NCBI GenBank assembly: GCA_016650185.1
Contig: JAENWE010000357.1
Coordinates: 1-22,581 of the forward strand
Length of the DNA: 22,581 nt
Direction of reading: 5' to 3'
Source of the DNA: Vicinamibacteria bacterium
GTDB lineage: Bacteria > Acidobacteriota > Vicinamibacteria > Fen-336 > JAGNNV01
How positions within the stretch are numbered: position 1 is the first letter of the stretch; each line of letters starts with the position of its first letter. Shown one piece after another: positions 13,343 to 22,497 of the stretch. The notes below the pieces were generated by a model. The model saw only the letters and a list, made by a program, of their open reading frames with translations. It was not told where the DNA came from and ran no database searches. The position numbers and the translations under genes are program-made.

Positions 13343-16300
13343 ATGGCGCTTACACCCACTTTGCTTCTCGTCCCTTCGGTGTCGGCGGGCCAGATTCTTC
13401 TGCGTCGGCTGGCCCGGGAGAAGCGGGCCATTGCCGGCATTTCCGCCATGCGCCCGAAGGACCTGGCCCAGAAAATGGCCGAGGCTCTGGCCCACGCGTC
13501 CGGGCTCATGGCGTGGGAGAGCGGGCACGGAGCACTCCTCTCAGCCAAACTCCTCGCCGCCCACCCCGAACTGCTCAAACCCGGCCTGCCGGAAGCGCCG
13601 GTCGCTCGGGTCCTCGCCCGCACCCTTGATGACCTGCGGGCCTCGGGGATCAAACCCCTGGCCGTCCGCCGTCTGGCCGAGCGTAGCGGAAGCCTCGAAG
13701 ATCGTTCCCGCCTCCTGGCCGTGGCCTCCATCTACGGGCGATACCACGCGGAAATCGACGCCCGATTCTTCGATGAAACTCGGCTCTACTCTGAGGCGGA
13801 GACCGCCGAGGCCCTGTTTCTGGCCGCGACCACGGTCCTTTTCTCGCCTGATCTCGAGCCGCGGGCGGACGAATTCCGATTCTTGAAGTCGCTCGCCGTT
13901 CGGTTCGGCGCCCACCGAATCGCGGACCGCGATTCCGAGGCGCCAGGCTCTTTCTCCCGGCTGTGCGATGAGGCTCACATCCCCGCCACGACCTGGGCGG
14001 AGACGGTGTTCGCTCCCATCATCAGGGAGTCACGAGCCGAGATCTCAAGTCTCACGGAAGGGCTCTTCGAAGCTCCCGGGTTTCCAGGCGTCGCGCATCG
14101 AAACCACTCCGCGAAGCCGGATACGCCTGACCCTTCACCCGCTCTCGCTTGGGTCACCGCTCCGGGCGAGGCCAGCGAGGTTCGCTCCATCGCACGCCTG
14201 ATCCTGAAGGCCGCCCGTGAGGGCACGCCTTTCGATGAGATGGCCGTCGCGATCCCTCAGGCCGACGTCTACGCGCCCATCCTGGTCGACATCTTCGTGC
14301 GCGCGAAGATCCCCTTCAAGCTTCATCCCTCGCTGCCGCTTGCCACCGGACGGATCGCCCGGTCTTTTCTCCTCCTCCTCGGATCACGGGGCTTCGATCG
14401 CGGCGCGCTGCTGGAGTTTTTGACCTTCGCTCCGGTTCCCCTGGCCGACAAGACCGGCGACCCGGACCCTCCGCACCCCTCGGTCTTCGACCAGATCACC
14501 CGAGAGCTCAAGGTGGTTTCCGGGCTCGACCGCTTTCGCAAGGCGCTCGACCATTTCGTTTCCGAGGAATCGAAGGTCGAAAACGCTTCCGTTTCCGAAG
14601 GCCACCGGTCCTTGCGCTCCAGAAGGGTCAAGGCCGCGCGCGCGCTTCGCGCTGTGGTGGAAAGCCTCGACGCGAGCCTGGCCTTCACCAGGAAGAAACT
14701 ACCGCTCGATCAGTGGTCAAACGAGCTTCTGTCCCTTTTTGGCGACTGGATCCGGCCCACGACCGAAATCGAAAGGACCGAAGCACAGCTCGTCTGCGAG
14801 ACCCTGGAGGAGATCGGCGCATTGTCCACGGTGTCGCCGGCGGTCACGTTTGACCGCGTCTCGTCGGTGATCGAGGCTCAGTTCGAGCGCAAGAGACGTC
14901 CGCTCGAAGAGCGCTCGCGAGTGGGTGTGCATGTGGGTTCGCCAGAGGCTCTCTCCGGCGGGCGATTCCGGTTCCTGGCTCTCCTGGGTTTGGTGGAGGG
15001 AGGGTACCCTGGAATTTTCCGCCCGGATCCGTTTCTGCTGGACCCTGAGCGGCAGGCGTTGAGCGACGCCGTCTTCGCGGCGCCCCCCCCCAAAGCGGTG
15101 GCTCAGCTCAGCCTGTTCGACAACGATCCAGCAGGGTCCAACTACCCCGCCTTCGTGTCGCTGCCCACCACCAAGACGAGGGTGGCTCGGGTTCGACGGA
15201 TGTTCGCGAGAACCCTCGATCAGGCCGAGGAGACACTGATTCTGTCTTACCCGCGCGCGGATGAGCAGACCGGCCGAGAACGCCTGCCTTCGCTTTTCAT
15301 GATGGCGGCTCTGCAGGCCGCGAAGGGTGTGGCGGTCACCGCGGAGGATCTGCAAAAAGTGGTGACCGAAGACGAGGACGGCCATACCGATACCGATCTC
15401 GCCATCGACCTGGGCGAGCGGGACATAGAGGTGGTGGCGCGCCACGGACTTCAAGCTTTGTCCTGGCTCGAGCAGGATCGTCCGTTTCTTCGTTCCGCCC
15501 ATGAGTTGTCCCGAGGCCGCGCGGCCCGGCGCCTCTCCCCCTTCGATGGCCTGGTGGGTCGCGAGGGAGAGGACACCCATCCGAGGCTCGATCCCATCAA
15601 GAGCGGCCAGGCCATCTCGGCCAGCCGGATTGCCGCCTTCGGCGAGTGCGGCTTCCGCTACTTCCTTCGCTACGTCCTGAGGCTCGAACCGGCGATCGAG
15701 CCCGAAGAGCGTCGCAAGCTTGACCCGCTCGAGAAGGGCACTCTTTTCCACGAGGTGGCGGAACTGTTTCTCCGCGAGCGCAGGGACCAGGGCACACTGC
15801 CCATTCGGAATACCGACGAGGAACGCGCGCGCCTTCTGGCTCTGGGGGATGAGCGACTGGAGGCGTGGGTGGAAGGGTCGCCGCCCCGGCTCGTTCTGCT
15901 CTGGCGCGCCGAGAAGAAGGTATTTTTGAACCTGCTTGCCGACTGGCTGGCCCGGGAGGCTGAGAACTATCGATCCCGGAAGACCACACCGGCTCACTTC
16001 GAAGTGTCGTTCGGGATGCCGCACCGTCGGACCGGCACGAACGAACCGCATCGCGATCTGCCTGTGGAGATACCTCTCGATGACGGCAGCGTGCTGAAGA
16101 TCTCCGGACAGATCGACCGGATCGACCGGATCGACGCCGCGGACGGCGGAGGCCTGGTCCTTCGCGATTACAAGACCGGCAAGGCCCCGACCGATGCCGA
16201 CGCTTCGCTTTTCAAGGGCGGACGTCAGCTTCAGATTCCCTTCTACATTCTGGCCGCTCAGGAGATCTTTCAAGGAGAGACCGTGGTCGAGGCCTTCTTG

Positions 16301-16552
16301 GACTACGTGAACGCGGGCCGGCAGGTTGCCTTCAACCCCGCCAAGGCCACATCCGCTACCTTCAGGGCGCTCCTCCTGCGGATCGCCGATCTGATCGGCC
16401 ACGGCGTCTTCATGCAGGAGCCGTCGGCCTGCACATTCTGCGACTTCACGTCGGTGTGCGGTCCCACTCCCATTCTCGAAAGCCGCAAGCGCCGCCGTCG
16501 TATCCACGACCCCCTGGCCCGCAGGGTGGCGGAGCTCAAGCAGTTCACATGA
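13343..16552 (+). CDS. addB: AddB-like helicase-nuclease subunit (RexB/AddB type)
   Basis: A 1069-residue partner of AddA in the repair of double-strand breaks. The N-terminal half is a degenerate UvrD-like helicase (LLLVPSVSAGQILLRRLARE where Walker A would be, so probably not an active ATPase). The C-terminus is a RecB-type nuclease: the lone Cys769 in FGECGFRYFL, His803 in GTLFHEVAE, Asp925 in GQIDRID, Asp942/Lys944 in LRDYKTGK, QIPFYILAA, then CTFCDFTSVC (Cys1030, 1033, 1039). The 1+3 cysteine arrangement is the AddB/Cas4 Fe-S cluster pattern. The ATG at 13343 follows a TATCAT (13321-13326) that might be a -10; the ribosome site is weak. The gene contains a run of nine C at 15083-15091 and an extra 9-base repeat in the catalytic IDRID region. 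Its stop overlaps the next ATG (ATGA). Confidence 0.88.
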   Translation: MALTPTLLLVPSVSAGQILLRRLAREKRAIAGISAMRPKDLAQKMAEALAHASGLMAWESGHGALLSAKLLAAHPELLKPGLPEAPVARVLARTLDDLRASGIKPLAVRRLAERSGSLEDRSRLLAVASIYGRYHAEIDARFFDETRLYSEAETAEALFLAATTVLFSPDLEPRADEFRFLKSLAVRFGAHRIADRDSEAPGSFSRLCDEAHIPATTWAETVFAPIIRESRAEISSLTEGLFEAPGFPGVAHRNHSAKPDTPDPSPALAWVTAPGEASEVRSIARLILKAAREGTPFDEMAVAIPQADVYAPILVDIFVRAKIPFKLHPSLPLATGRIARSFLLLLGSRGFDRGALLEFLTFAPVPLADKTGDPDPPHPSVFDQITRELKVVSGLDRFRKALDHFVSEESKVENASVSEGHRSLRSRRVKAARALRAVVESLDASLAFTRKKLPLDQWSNELLSLFGDWIRPTTEIERTEAQLVCETLEEIGALSTVSPAVTFDRVSSVIEAQFERKRRPLEERSRVGVHVGSPEALSGGRFRFLALLGLVEGGYPGIFRPDPFLLDPERQALSDAVFAAPPPKAVAQLSLFDNDPAGSNYPAFVSLPTTKTRVARVRRMFARTLDQAEETLILSYPRADEQTGRERLPSLFMMAALQAAKGVAVTAEDLQKVVTEDEDGHTDTDLAIDLGERDIEVVARHGLQALSWLEQDRPFLRSAHELSRGRAARRLSPFDGLVGREGEDTHPRLDPIKSGQAISASRIAAFGECGFRYFLRYVLRLEPAIEPEERRKLDPLEKGTLFHEVAELFLRERRDQGTLPIRNTDEERARLLALGDERLEAWVEGSPPRLVLLWRAEKKVFLNLLADWLAREAENYRSRKTTPAHFEVSFGMPHRRTGTNEPHRDLPVEIPLDDGSVLKISGQIDRIDRIDAADGGGLVLRDYKTGKAPTDADASLFKGGRQLQIPFYILAAQEIFQGETVVEAFLDYVNAGRQVAFNPAKATSATFRALLLRIADLIGHGVFMQEPSACTFCDFTSVCGPTPILESRKRRRRIHDPLARRVAELKQFT

Positions 16553-19500
16553 GCAACCTGATTCCGCAAGACGAAGCCGTTCGCGAAAGAGTCCGCTCGG
16601 AGCTCGGCACGAGCTTTGTCATCTCCGCGGGTGCCGGCACCGGAAAAACGACGCTGCTTATCGATCGCCTGGTCGCAATCGTGCTGACCGGCTTCTTGAA
16701 GCTCGACCAGATCGCGGCCGTGACCTTCACGGAGAATGCGGCCACCACCCTCAAGCTTCGCCTGCGCGACGCCCTGGAACGAGCCCGGGCCGAGGCCGCA
16801 GACCCCGCGGTGGCGGCGCGAGCGAGCGAAGGTCTCGCCACCATTGAGCGCGCCCAGGTCTCCACCATCCACGCTTTGTGCGCGGCCATGCTGCAGGAGC
16901 GTCCCATCGACGCGGGCGTGACGCCTGGGTTCCGGGTGGCCGACGAAGCCTTGTCCGACTTCATATTTGAGGAGGCCTGGGAGGAGTGGCTTCAGGATCG
17001 GCTCACCGGCCAGGACGATCTTTTGGAGGCGGTCATCCTCTCTCGCATCCCTCTCGAGAAGACGGCGCCCATCGGCGATCCCATGACCCTGCGGAAGCTG
17101 GCCCGTCGACTGGTGTCTCAGCGTGACCTGGCCCCGCATATCGGGCCGGTGGATATCGATCCGAAACCGGTGCGTGACTGGTTCATGGCGAAAATCGCCC
17201 GAGCCGCCGAACTCATCGAAGGCCGGCCCGAAGCGGATACGCTCGTGGCCGCGGTTCGGTCGCTGTCGGCCGAGATCTCGAAGACCGCGACCCTCGATGA
17301 CGCGGATCTGATCGTCGCTTTGCGTACGCTCCGCGTGCGCAAGGGCCTAGGCAACAAGAGGATGTGGAAGGCCGACGAGGCGTTCGACGAATGCCGAGCC
17401 ATCACCATGGAGATCGCGGAGCGCGGCGCAGCCTGGGAGAAGGAGAAGAATGCTTCCTTCTATAGCGGCCTGGTGGTGGCGTTGCAGGGTGTGCAATCCA
17501 TCTATGAGAGACGCAAGAACGAGGCGGGCGTGCTCGACTACGTCGACCTTCTGGTGAAGGCCGCCGAGGCGCTGCGCGAGAACGCGTCGCTTCGAACCTA
17601 CTTCCGCAATCGCTACCGCGCCATCATCGTGGACGAGTATCAGGACACCGACCCGCTTCAGGTTGAGATCATCGAAGCCCTCGCCGGGTTTTCCGCCAGC
17701 ACTCCGGAGGATCGATCGATTCCAGCCGCGTCTTACGTGGTGGTGGGTGATCCCAAGCAGTCGATCTACCGCTTTCGACGCGCCGATGCGTCGATTTTCG
17801 CCGCTGCCTGCGAGGCCGCGACCACCAGGCCCGGGGTCGAACTCGTTTCCCTGACTCAGAATTTCCGTTCGACTCCCGCCATCCTTCGCTTCGTGAATCG
17901 CTTCTTCAGCGGGACGATAAAGAAGAGCCAGTACGGCCAGCCGGACTACGAGGCGCTTGGCCCCAGTCCGACCATCGCCGATGAACCGAGCCTTCTCGCC
18001 CTGAAATTCGCGGTGCCCTTGGAAGCGGACTCATCGGTTCTCGAAGCGGAGGCCTCCGCCATAGCGGGTTTCGTGGCGGCAGCGGTCCAAAGCGGAACGC
18101 TCAAGGTCCGAGACGGAGGCCTCAGGCGCGCCAGTCGGGCTGGCGACGTTCTGATCCTGGCCCGAAGGCTGACACAGATTCGTCCTCTGGAGCAGGCCCT
18201 CGAACGCGCGTCCGTGCCTTTCGTGGTCGACGGGGGTCGATCCTTCTTCCTGCGGTCGGAAGTGGTGGAGACCCATGCGGTTCTCAGAGCCATCGATGAT
18301 CCTTCCGATACCACCAGTCTGGTGGCCGCTCTTCGGTCCTCGTTTTTTGGAGTGTCCGACCGGGCGATCGCCGAATGGCGTTTTGCCGGGCGGGATCTTT
18401 CCATTCTGGGCGCCCCGGCGGCCGGCGACGAAGTCGGCCGCGCCCTGCATCTCCTGCGCCGCCTCCACGAAGATCGGACCAGACTGCTGCCCGCGGCTCT
18501 TATCGCGAAACTGTTCGACGAGACATCGATCTTCGCGGCCTTGCACGCAGCGGAGCGTGGTTCAACCGCGCGCGCTCAGCCCCGCATCTCGAACCTGAGG
18601 AAAGTGATTCACCTGGCCCGTCAGGCCGAACAACTCGGCTTGCTGACTTTGCGCGGTTTCAATCTGCTTCTGGCCAATCGACTCGATGGCGCGGGCGAAG
18701 AACCGGACCTTCCTTCCTCACGGCCGGGAGACCCGCACACCGTGAGGATCATGACCATTCACAAAGCCAAGGGTCTCGAAGCTCCCATCGTGGTCCTCTA
18801 CGACTGCATGGACCGTTTCAATCCTCGGGTCGACACCGTCCCGCTGCGGGAGGAAGGAAAGATCGCCCTGGGCTTCGTCAAGGACTGCCAGCCCCCGGAC
18901 TGGGATGTCCTGGCTCTGAAAGAAGAAGGCCGTCTGCGCGAGGAGACCCACCGCCTTCGCTACGTCGCCTGCACCCGCGCTCGCGACTGGCTTGTCGTTC
19001 CGATTCCTCCGCCCACGGAGCGGGTCGGTGATTTCTGGCACGATGTCGCCAGAGAGGTTACCAGCGCGGATCCCGACATTGTCCACCTCGACGCGGGCGC
19101 CGTGGCTCTTCCCGAGGAACCCGCCGATGCCTTCGCCGAAGGTCCGGCAGATGAGCGGCCCGCGGGATTGAGCGACTTTGCGGTTCGCCGCACCGCTCTC
19201 ATCGCCTCCGCTTCGGAGAACACCGCGCGTCCCGTGCCGGTCCGCGAGGACGCGGCTTTGGAGTCGCCTCCCGCGGTGGAGCCGCCCGAGTTCGTGGGCC
19301 GGGCCTTCGGCTCTTTCGTTCACCGCCTTCTCGAGCTCGCCGATTTTTCCAAGCCCGACTCGGTGCGTCGGATCGCGCCCGGCCTCGCGCCCTCGTTTCC
19401 CCTGACCAAAGAAGCGGTGGCGCGCGCCGAGGCGCACGCCGAAGCCGCCCTGTCTCTTCCCATCATGCGCGAGGCCGCCCGCGCCGCTTCGGTGTTCCGC

Positions 19501-19755
19501 GAGATACCGATCAGTTACATTGAGGAGGATCGCCTGCTCGAAGGCATCTGCGATCTGGCCTTCGAAGACGAAAAGGGATGGGTGGTGGTGGACTACAAAA
19601 CGGAAGCGATCGCCGAGGATCAGGTTCTGGCCCAGGCCGCCCATCACGCGGCGCAGTTGAGACGCTACGCGCGCGGCCTGGCTCTCGCGTCCAATTCTCA
19701 CCAGTCACGGCGGTTCGTCCTGTTCACCTCACTCGGGCGGCAGGTGGCGGTTTGA
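16549..19755 (+). CDS. addA: AddA-like UvrD-family helicase-nuclease
   Basis: A 1068-residue ATP-dependent 3'-5' helicase with a C-terminal nuclease that unwinds and processes double-strand ends together with AddB. Helicase motifs in order: ISAGAGTGKTTLL (Walker A, residues 25-37), VTFTENAA, STIHALCAAML, IIVDEYQDTDPLQ (Asp362), VGDPKQSIYRFRRAD, LTQNFRSTPAILRF, VRIMTIHKAKGLEAP and RLRYVACTRARDWL. The RecB nuclease part has His925 in FGSFVHRLLEL, GICDLAFED, and Asp1015/Lys1017 in VVVDYKTEA, then AAQLRRYARGL. All catalytic residues needed are present. The ATG at 16549 overlaps the addB stop; the longer open frame to 16456 is not homologous. As is usual for AddA, there is no Cys cluster. RecB of the RecBCD type is less likely because the partner is AddB-like. 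Confidence 0.92.
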   Translation: MSNLIPQDEAVRERVRSELGTSFVISAGAGTGKTTLLIDRLVAIVLTGFLKLDQIAAVTFTENAATTLKLRLRDALERARAEAADPAVAARASEGLATIERAQVSTIHALCAAMLQERPIDAGVTPGFRVADEALSDFIFEEAWEEWLQDRLTGQDDLLEAVILSRIPLEKTAPIGDPMTLRKLARRLVSQRDLAPHIGPVDIDPKPVRDWFMAKIARAAELIEGRPEADTLVAAVRSLSAEISKTATLDDADLIVALRTLRVRKGLGNKRMWKADEAFDECRAITMEIAERGAAWEKEKNASFYSGLVVALQGVQSIYERRKNEAGVLDYVDLLVKAAEALRENASLRTYFRNRYRAIIVDEYQDTDPLQVEIIEALAGFSASTPEDRSIPAASYVVVGDPKQSIYRFRRADASIFAAACEAATTRPGVELVSLTQNFRSTPAILRFVNRFFSGTIKKSQYGQPDYEALGPSPTIADEPSLLALKFAVPLEADSSVLEAEASAIAGFVAAAVQSGTLKVRDGGLRRASRAGDVLILARRLTQIRPLEQALERASVPFVVDGGRSFFLRSEVVETHAVLRAIDDPSDTTSLVAALRSSFFGVSDRAIAEWRFAGRDLSILGAPAAGDEVGRALHLLRRLHEDRTRLLPAALIAKLFDETSIFAALHAAERGSTARAQPRISNLRKVIHLARQAEQLGLLTLRGFNLLLANRLDGAGEEPDLPSSRPGDPHTVRIMTIHKAKGLEAPIVVLYDCMDRFNPRVDTVPLREEGKIALGFVKDCQPPDWDVLALKEEGRLREETHRLRYVACTRARDWLVVPIPPPTERVGDFWHDVAREVTSADPDIVHLDAGAVALPEEPADAFAEGPADERPAGLSDFAVRRTALIASASENTARPVPVREDAALESPPAVEPPEFVGRAFGSFVHRLLELADFSKPDSVRRIAPGLAPSFPLTKEAVARAEAHAEAALSLPIMREAARAASVFREIPISYIEEDRLLEGICDLAFEDEKGWVVVDYKTEAIAEDQVLAQAAHHAAQLRRYARGLALASNSHQSRRFVLFTSLGRQVAV

Positions 19756-20729
19756 GTTTCATCTCACCCGTGGTTCCCGCCTTCTCGGAGAAAGCCCAAG
19801 AGAGAGTTCGTGACGCGCGGGATTTCGCGTGGTCCGCCTCGCGACACGACACCTTCGCCACCTGTCCGCGCAAGTACTATTACTCGTACTACGGGATTCT
19901 CGAGGATCCCGAGGTTCAACGATTGAAGCGCCTCTCCGCCCTCGCTCTGTGGGCCGGCTCCGTGGTGCACGAGACCATTGAGGAATTCCTGCGCACGAAC
20001 GACGCCATACCGGAGCCCGCGGTGCAGGAGGCGCTGATCCGATCGGTGGTTCACGGCCGGATGCTCAACGAGTGGAAGGAGAGCGAAGGCGGCATCCTGG
20101 GCTTCCGACTGTTCGAGCACGAGTACACCCAACCCATCGAGCAGGAAGACAAGAAGATTCTGGTCGGCATCGTGATGCGTTCGATGAAGCATTTCTTCAA
20201 ATCGTCTCTTCTGCGCGAGGCGTTCCGGGTGAAACGGTCGGCCTGGCTCTCGATGGAAGAGCTGGTGTCGTTCCACGTTGACGACGTCCCCGTTTTTCTT
20301 CGCATGGACCTGGCCTTCCGCGACGAACGCGACAGGGTCAGGATCGTCGACTGGAAGACCGGCCGCAGCGCCGGGAAGTTCAACGACCTCCAGATCGCGG
20401 GCTATGCGCTCTATGCCGCCGAGCAAGGGTGGGTGAGCTCGGCAACCGAGATCTCCACGGAGCTCGCCTACTTGTTCTGGCCTCGATATGTGCGGAAGGA
20501 GGTGACCCAGCCCGTGCTCGACCACGCCCGGGCTTTCGTGACCCGAAGCGCCAAGACCATGCGCGCCCTGCTGGCCGACCCCGAGGCCAACACCGCGCGG
20601 ATCGAGGATTTTCCACGGATCGACAAGCCGCGCATTTGCCGCCGGTGCAATTTTCGAAGGCTGTGTTTTCCGCGGGCCGACGCGCTCGACGTCCGGCCCA
20701 GCCGTCGTTCCGTCGCGAAGAACCCGTGA
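19752..20729 (+). CDS. Stand-alone RecB-family PD-(D/E)XK nuclease with Fe-S cluster motif
   Basis: A 325-residue single-domain nuclease. His73 in GSVVHETIEEFL, Asp186 in FLRMDLAFRD and Asp200/Lys202 in RIVDWKTGR form the PD-(D/E)XK centre, and LQIAGYALYAAEQ is the trailing motif. Cys38 in FATCPRKYYYSYYG together with CRRCNFRRLC (Cys296, 299, 305) is the 1+3 cysteine layout of the 4Fe-4S cluster in AddB and Cas4. The start is read as the TTG at 19752 overlapping the addA stop (TTGA), with CAGGTGG just upstream; a GTG at 19770 is an alternative. I see no helicase domain. Its place in the addBA transcript suggests a role in the same DNA-end processing, but it could also be a Cas4-like enzyme; no cas gene or CRISPR array is near. 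Confidence 0.85.
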   Translation: MSFISPVVPAFSEKAQERVRDARDFAWSASRHDTFATCPRKYYYSYYGILEDPEVQRLKRLSALALWAGSVVHETIEEFLRTNDAIPEPAVQEALIRSVVHGRMLNEWKESEGGILGFRLFEHEYTQPIEQEDKKILVGIVMRSMKHFFKSSLLREAFRVKRSAWLSMEELVSFHVDDVPVFLRMDLAFRDERDRVRIVDWKTGRSAGKFNDLQIAGYALYAAEQGWVSSATEISTELAYLFWPRYVRKEVTQPVLDHARAFVTRSAKTMRALLADPEANTARIEDFPRIDKPRICRRCNFRRLCFPRADALDVRPSRRSVAKNP

Positions 20730-22327
20730 AAGCCCTCGGTCGCGAGTTCGCGCTGTTCGCGTTCTTCGTCCTGGCGTCCGGTTTCGTTCTGCGGCCGTTG
20801 CCCTTTCATCTCGGCGATACCATCCCGGCCGGGAGCGATCCGCCGCATCACCTCTACATCCTGAGCTGGCTTCTCGACCATGGTCTCTCCGCGGATCGGT
20901 TCGAGGGAAGGATGTTCAGCCCGGCCAAGAACGCAGTCCTGCGGAGCGACCTGTCGATTGGAACCGTGGCGCTGATGACGCCGATCGCTCCCTTCATTCA
21001 TGACGACGAGCCTCTGGTGAGGTTCAACCTCGCCACTTGGCTCGCCCTCGCATTTTCCGGCTGGGCCTTCTGCCTTCTGGCTCGGTCCTGGACCGAGTCA
21101 ATGCCGGCCGGACTGTTCGCCGGCATCACCGCGGTGCTCGGGTCTCATCAGTCTTTGCACTACGTCCACCTCAATCTGCTCTCGGTGGGCTGGCTGCCCA
21201 TCTTCCTTCTGGCTCTGGACCGGCTCTTGACCCGCGGCTCGCCTGGCTGGAGTGTCCTCACCGGGCTTTCCTTCGCTCTCGTCGCCTGTTCCTCCGGCTA
21301 CTACGGAGTCGCCGCGAGCGTCATCGCGGTGGTGTTCTTCGCCCGCCGACCTTCGGCCCAAGGACTCAAGTGGGGAGGGATCGCCGCTTTGCTGGCGCTG
21401 ATCCTTCTCTCGCCGTATCTCATCGCCTATGCCTCGCTCCACGCCGAGGAAAGTCTGGTTCGCACCAGTCGCGAACTGGCGAAGGGATCCTGGACGATCA
21501 CCGATGTCGGATCGCGGACTTTGTTGCACCGACTCTGGAATCCGGCCCCCGGGGAGCCGCTCTTTCCTGGCCTGGCCGTCCTGGGTCTTGCGATCTATTC
21601 CCTGCGCCGGGGCGGCCGGCTGGAGAAGACGCTCGGTCTTGCGGTTGGGCTTCTCTTTTGGCTCGGCCTGGGCGAGCCCGGAGGGCTCTACCGGATTCTG
21701 GGCCTCGTGCCGCCCTTTTCCAGCATGCGGCATCCGGTGACGCTCAGCGCGGTGGGCTTGATGCTGCTTTCAGTGATGGCCGCCTTTGGCCTGGCCCGCC
21801 TCCCGAAATCGAGGGCCTTCCTTAGCCTTACGCTCCTGGGAACGGGGATCGTGGAAACTCTGCCTCCGCCAAACGACTTTTTCGACGTAGCCCCAGGAGT
21901 TCCTCCAGTCTATGAAGTCGTTCTGAAACTTCCGCCCGGTCCCATTCTCGACATTCCGCCTTATGAGGCATCACCCCTGATCTGGGCGGCCCGCCGCGGC
22001 TTCGAGACCGTGAACGGCGGGGGCGCCTTCATTCCCGCCCTCACCAACCGCATCGAGACCACGATTCAGAATCACTGGCTGACTGACGGTTATCAGCCCA
22101 TCGACGAATCGAAGGCGGCGGCCATTCTTCTGAATGAAACCTCCATGCGCTACCTCATCCTGCCCGGGGGAAGGCGCGGAGGTCTCGCCCCCCTGATGGA
22201 CCGATTCGCCGAAAGTCACTGTTTCAAGAAGCTGGGCGTCTATCAAAGCGACCAGCTCTTCGAAGCCGTTCGAGACGCCTCCTGCCCGGCATGGGCTGGG
22301 GGCGCCGGTGCCGAACCCTCGCCATGA
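20726..22327 (+). CDS. Polytopic membrane protein, GT-C/YfhO-like
   Basis: A 533-residue protein with about ten hydrophobic segments in the first 380 residues and a soluble C-terminal domain of about 150. The first helix (FALFAFFVLASGFVLRP) is followed by an extracytoplasmic loop with GDTIPAGSDPPHHLYILSWLL; an acidic residue in this loop, ahead of an aromatic H-x-YILSW-like segment, is typical of GT-C membrane glycosyltransferases, which use lipid-linked sugars. Other helices include LATWLALAFSGWAFCLLA, LLSVGWLPIFLLALDRLL and VGLMLLSVMAAFGLARL. The catalytic assignment is tentative. The GTG at 20726 overlaps the stop of the nuclease gene (GTGA). It shares the transcript with DNA-repair genes without an obvious functional link. 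Possible alternatives are other YfhO/DUF-type polytopic proteins. Confidence 0.6.
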   Translation: MKALGREFALFAFFVLASGFVLRPLPFHLGDTIPAGSDPPHHLYILSWLLDHGLSADRFEGRMFSPAKNAVLRSDLSIGTVALMTPIAPFIHDDEPLVRFNLATWLALAFSGWAFCLLARSWTESMPAGLFAGITAVLGSHQSLHYVHLNLLSVGWLPIFLLALDRLLTRGSPGWSVLTGLSFALVACSSGYYGVAASVIAVVFFARRPSAQGLKWGGIAALLALILLSPYLIAYASLHAEESLVRTSRELAKGSWTITDVGSRTLLHRLWNPAPGEPLFPGLAVLGLAIYSLRRGGRLEKTLGLAVGLLFWLGLGEPGGLYRILGLVPPFSSMRHPVTLSAVGLMLLSVMAAFGLARLPKSRAFLSLTLLGTGIVETLPPPNDFFDVAPGVPPVYEVVLKLPPGPILDIPPYEASPLIWAARRGFETVNGGGAFIPALTNRIETTIQNHWLTDGYQPIDESKAAAILLNETSMRYLILPGGRRGGLAPLMDRFAESHCFKKLGVYQSDQLFEAVRDASCPAWAGGAGAEPSP

Positions 22328-22497
22328 ATCGGCTCGGCGGATGAGCACGTTGGCAGAAGCGAGAACGCGGTAAGGTCTTCGCCGGCCGCAGCCTTGTCGA
22401 GGCGATGGCCGGTGTGAAAGAGATCGACGACTTCGAAGCGGAGCAGGCGACCGCCTGATCCTGCACTCGATCCCCCCAAGACGTAATATCTAGGTCC

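Noticed and set aside
14717..16507. 596-codon open frame on the minus strand
   Set aside because: Antisense to addB, whose nuclease motifs are unmistakable; long antisense frames are common at this GC content.
22345..22458. Open stretch of 37 codons after the membrane protein gene (ends EIDDFEAEQATA)
   Set aside because: It looks somewhat protein-like and could be the tail of a lost gene, but has no good start, ribosome site or recognisable family.
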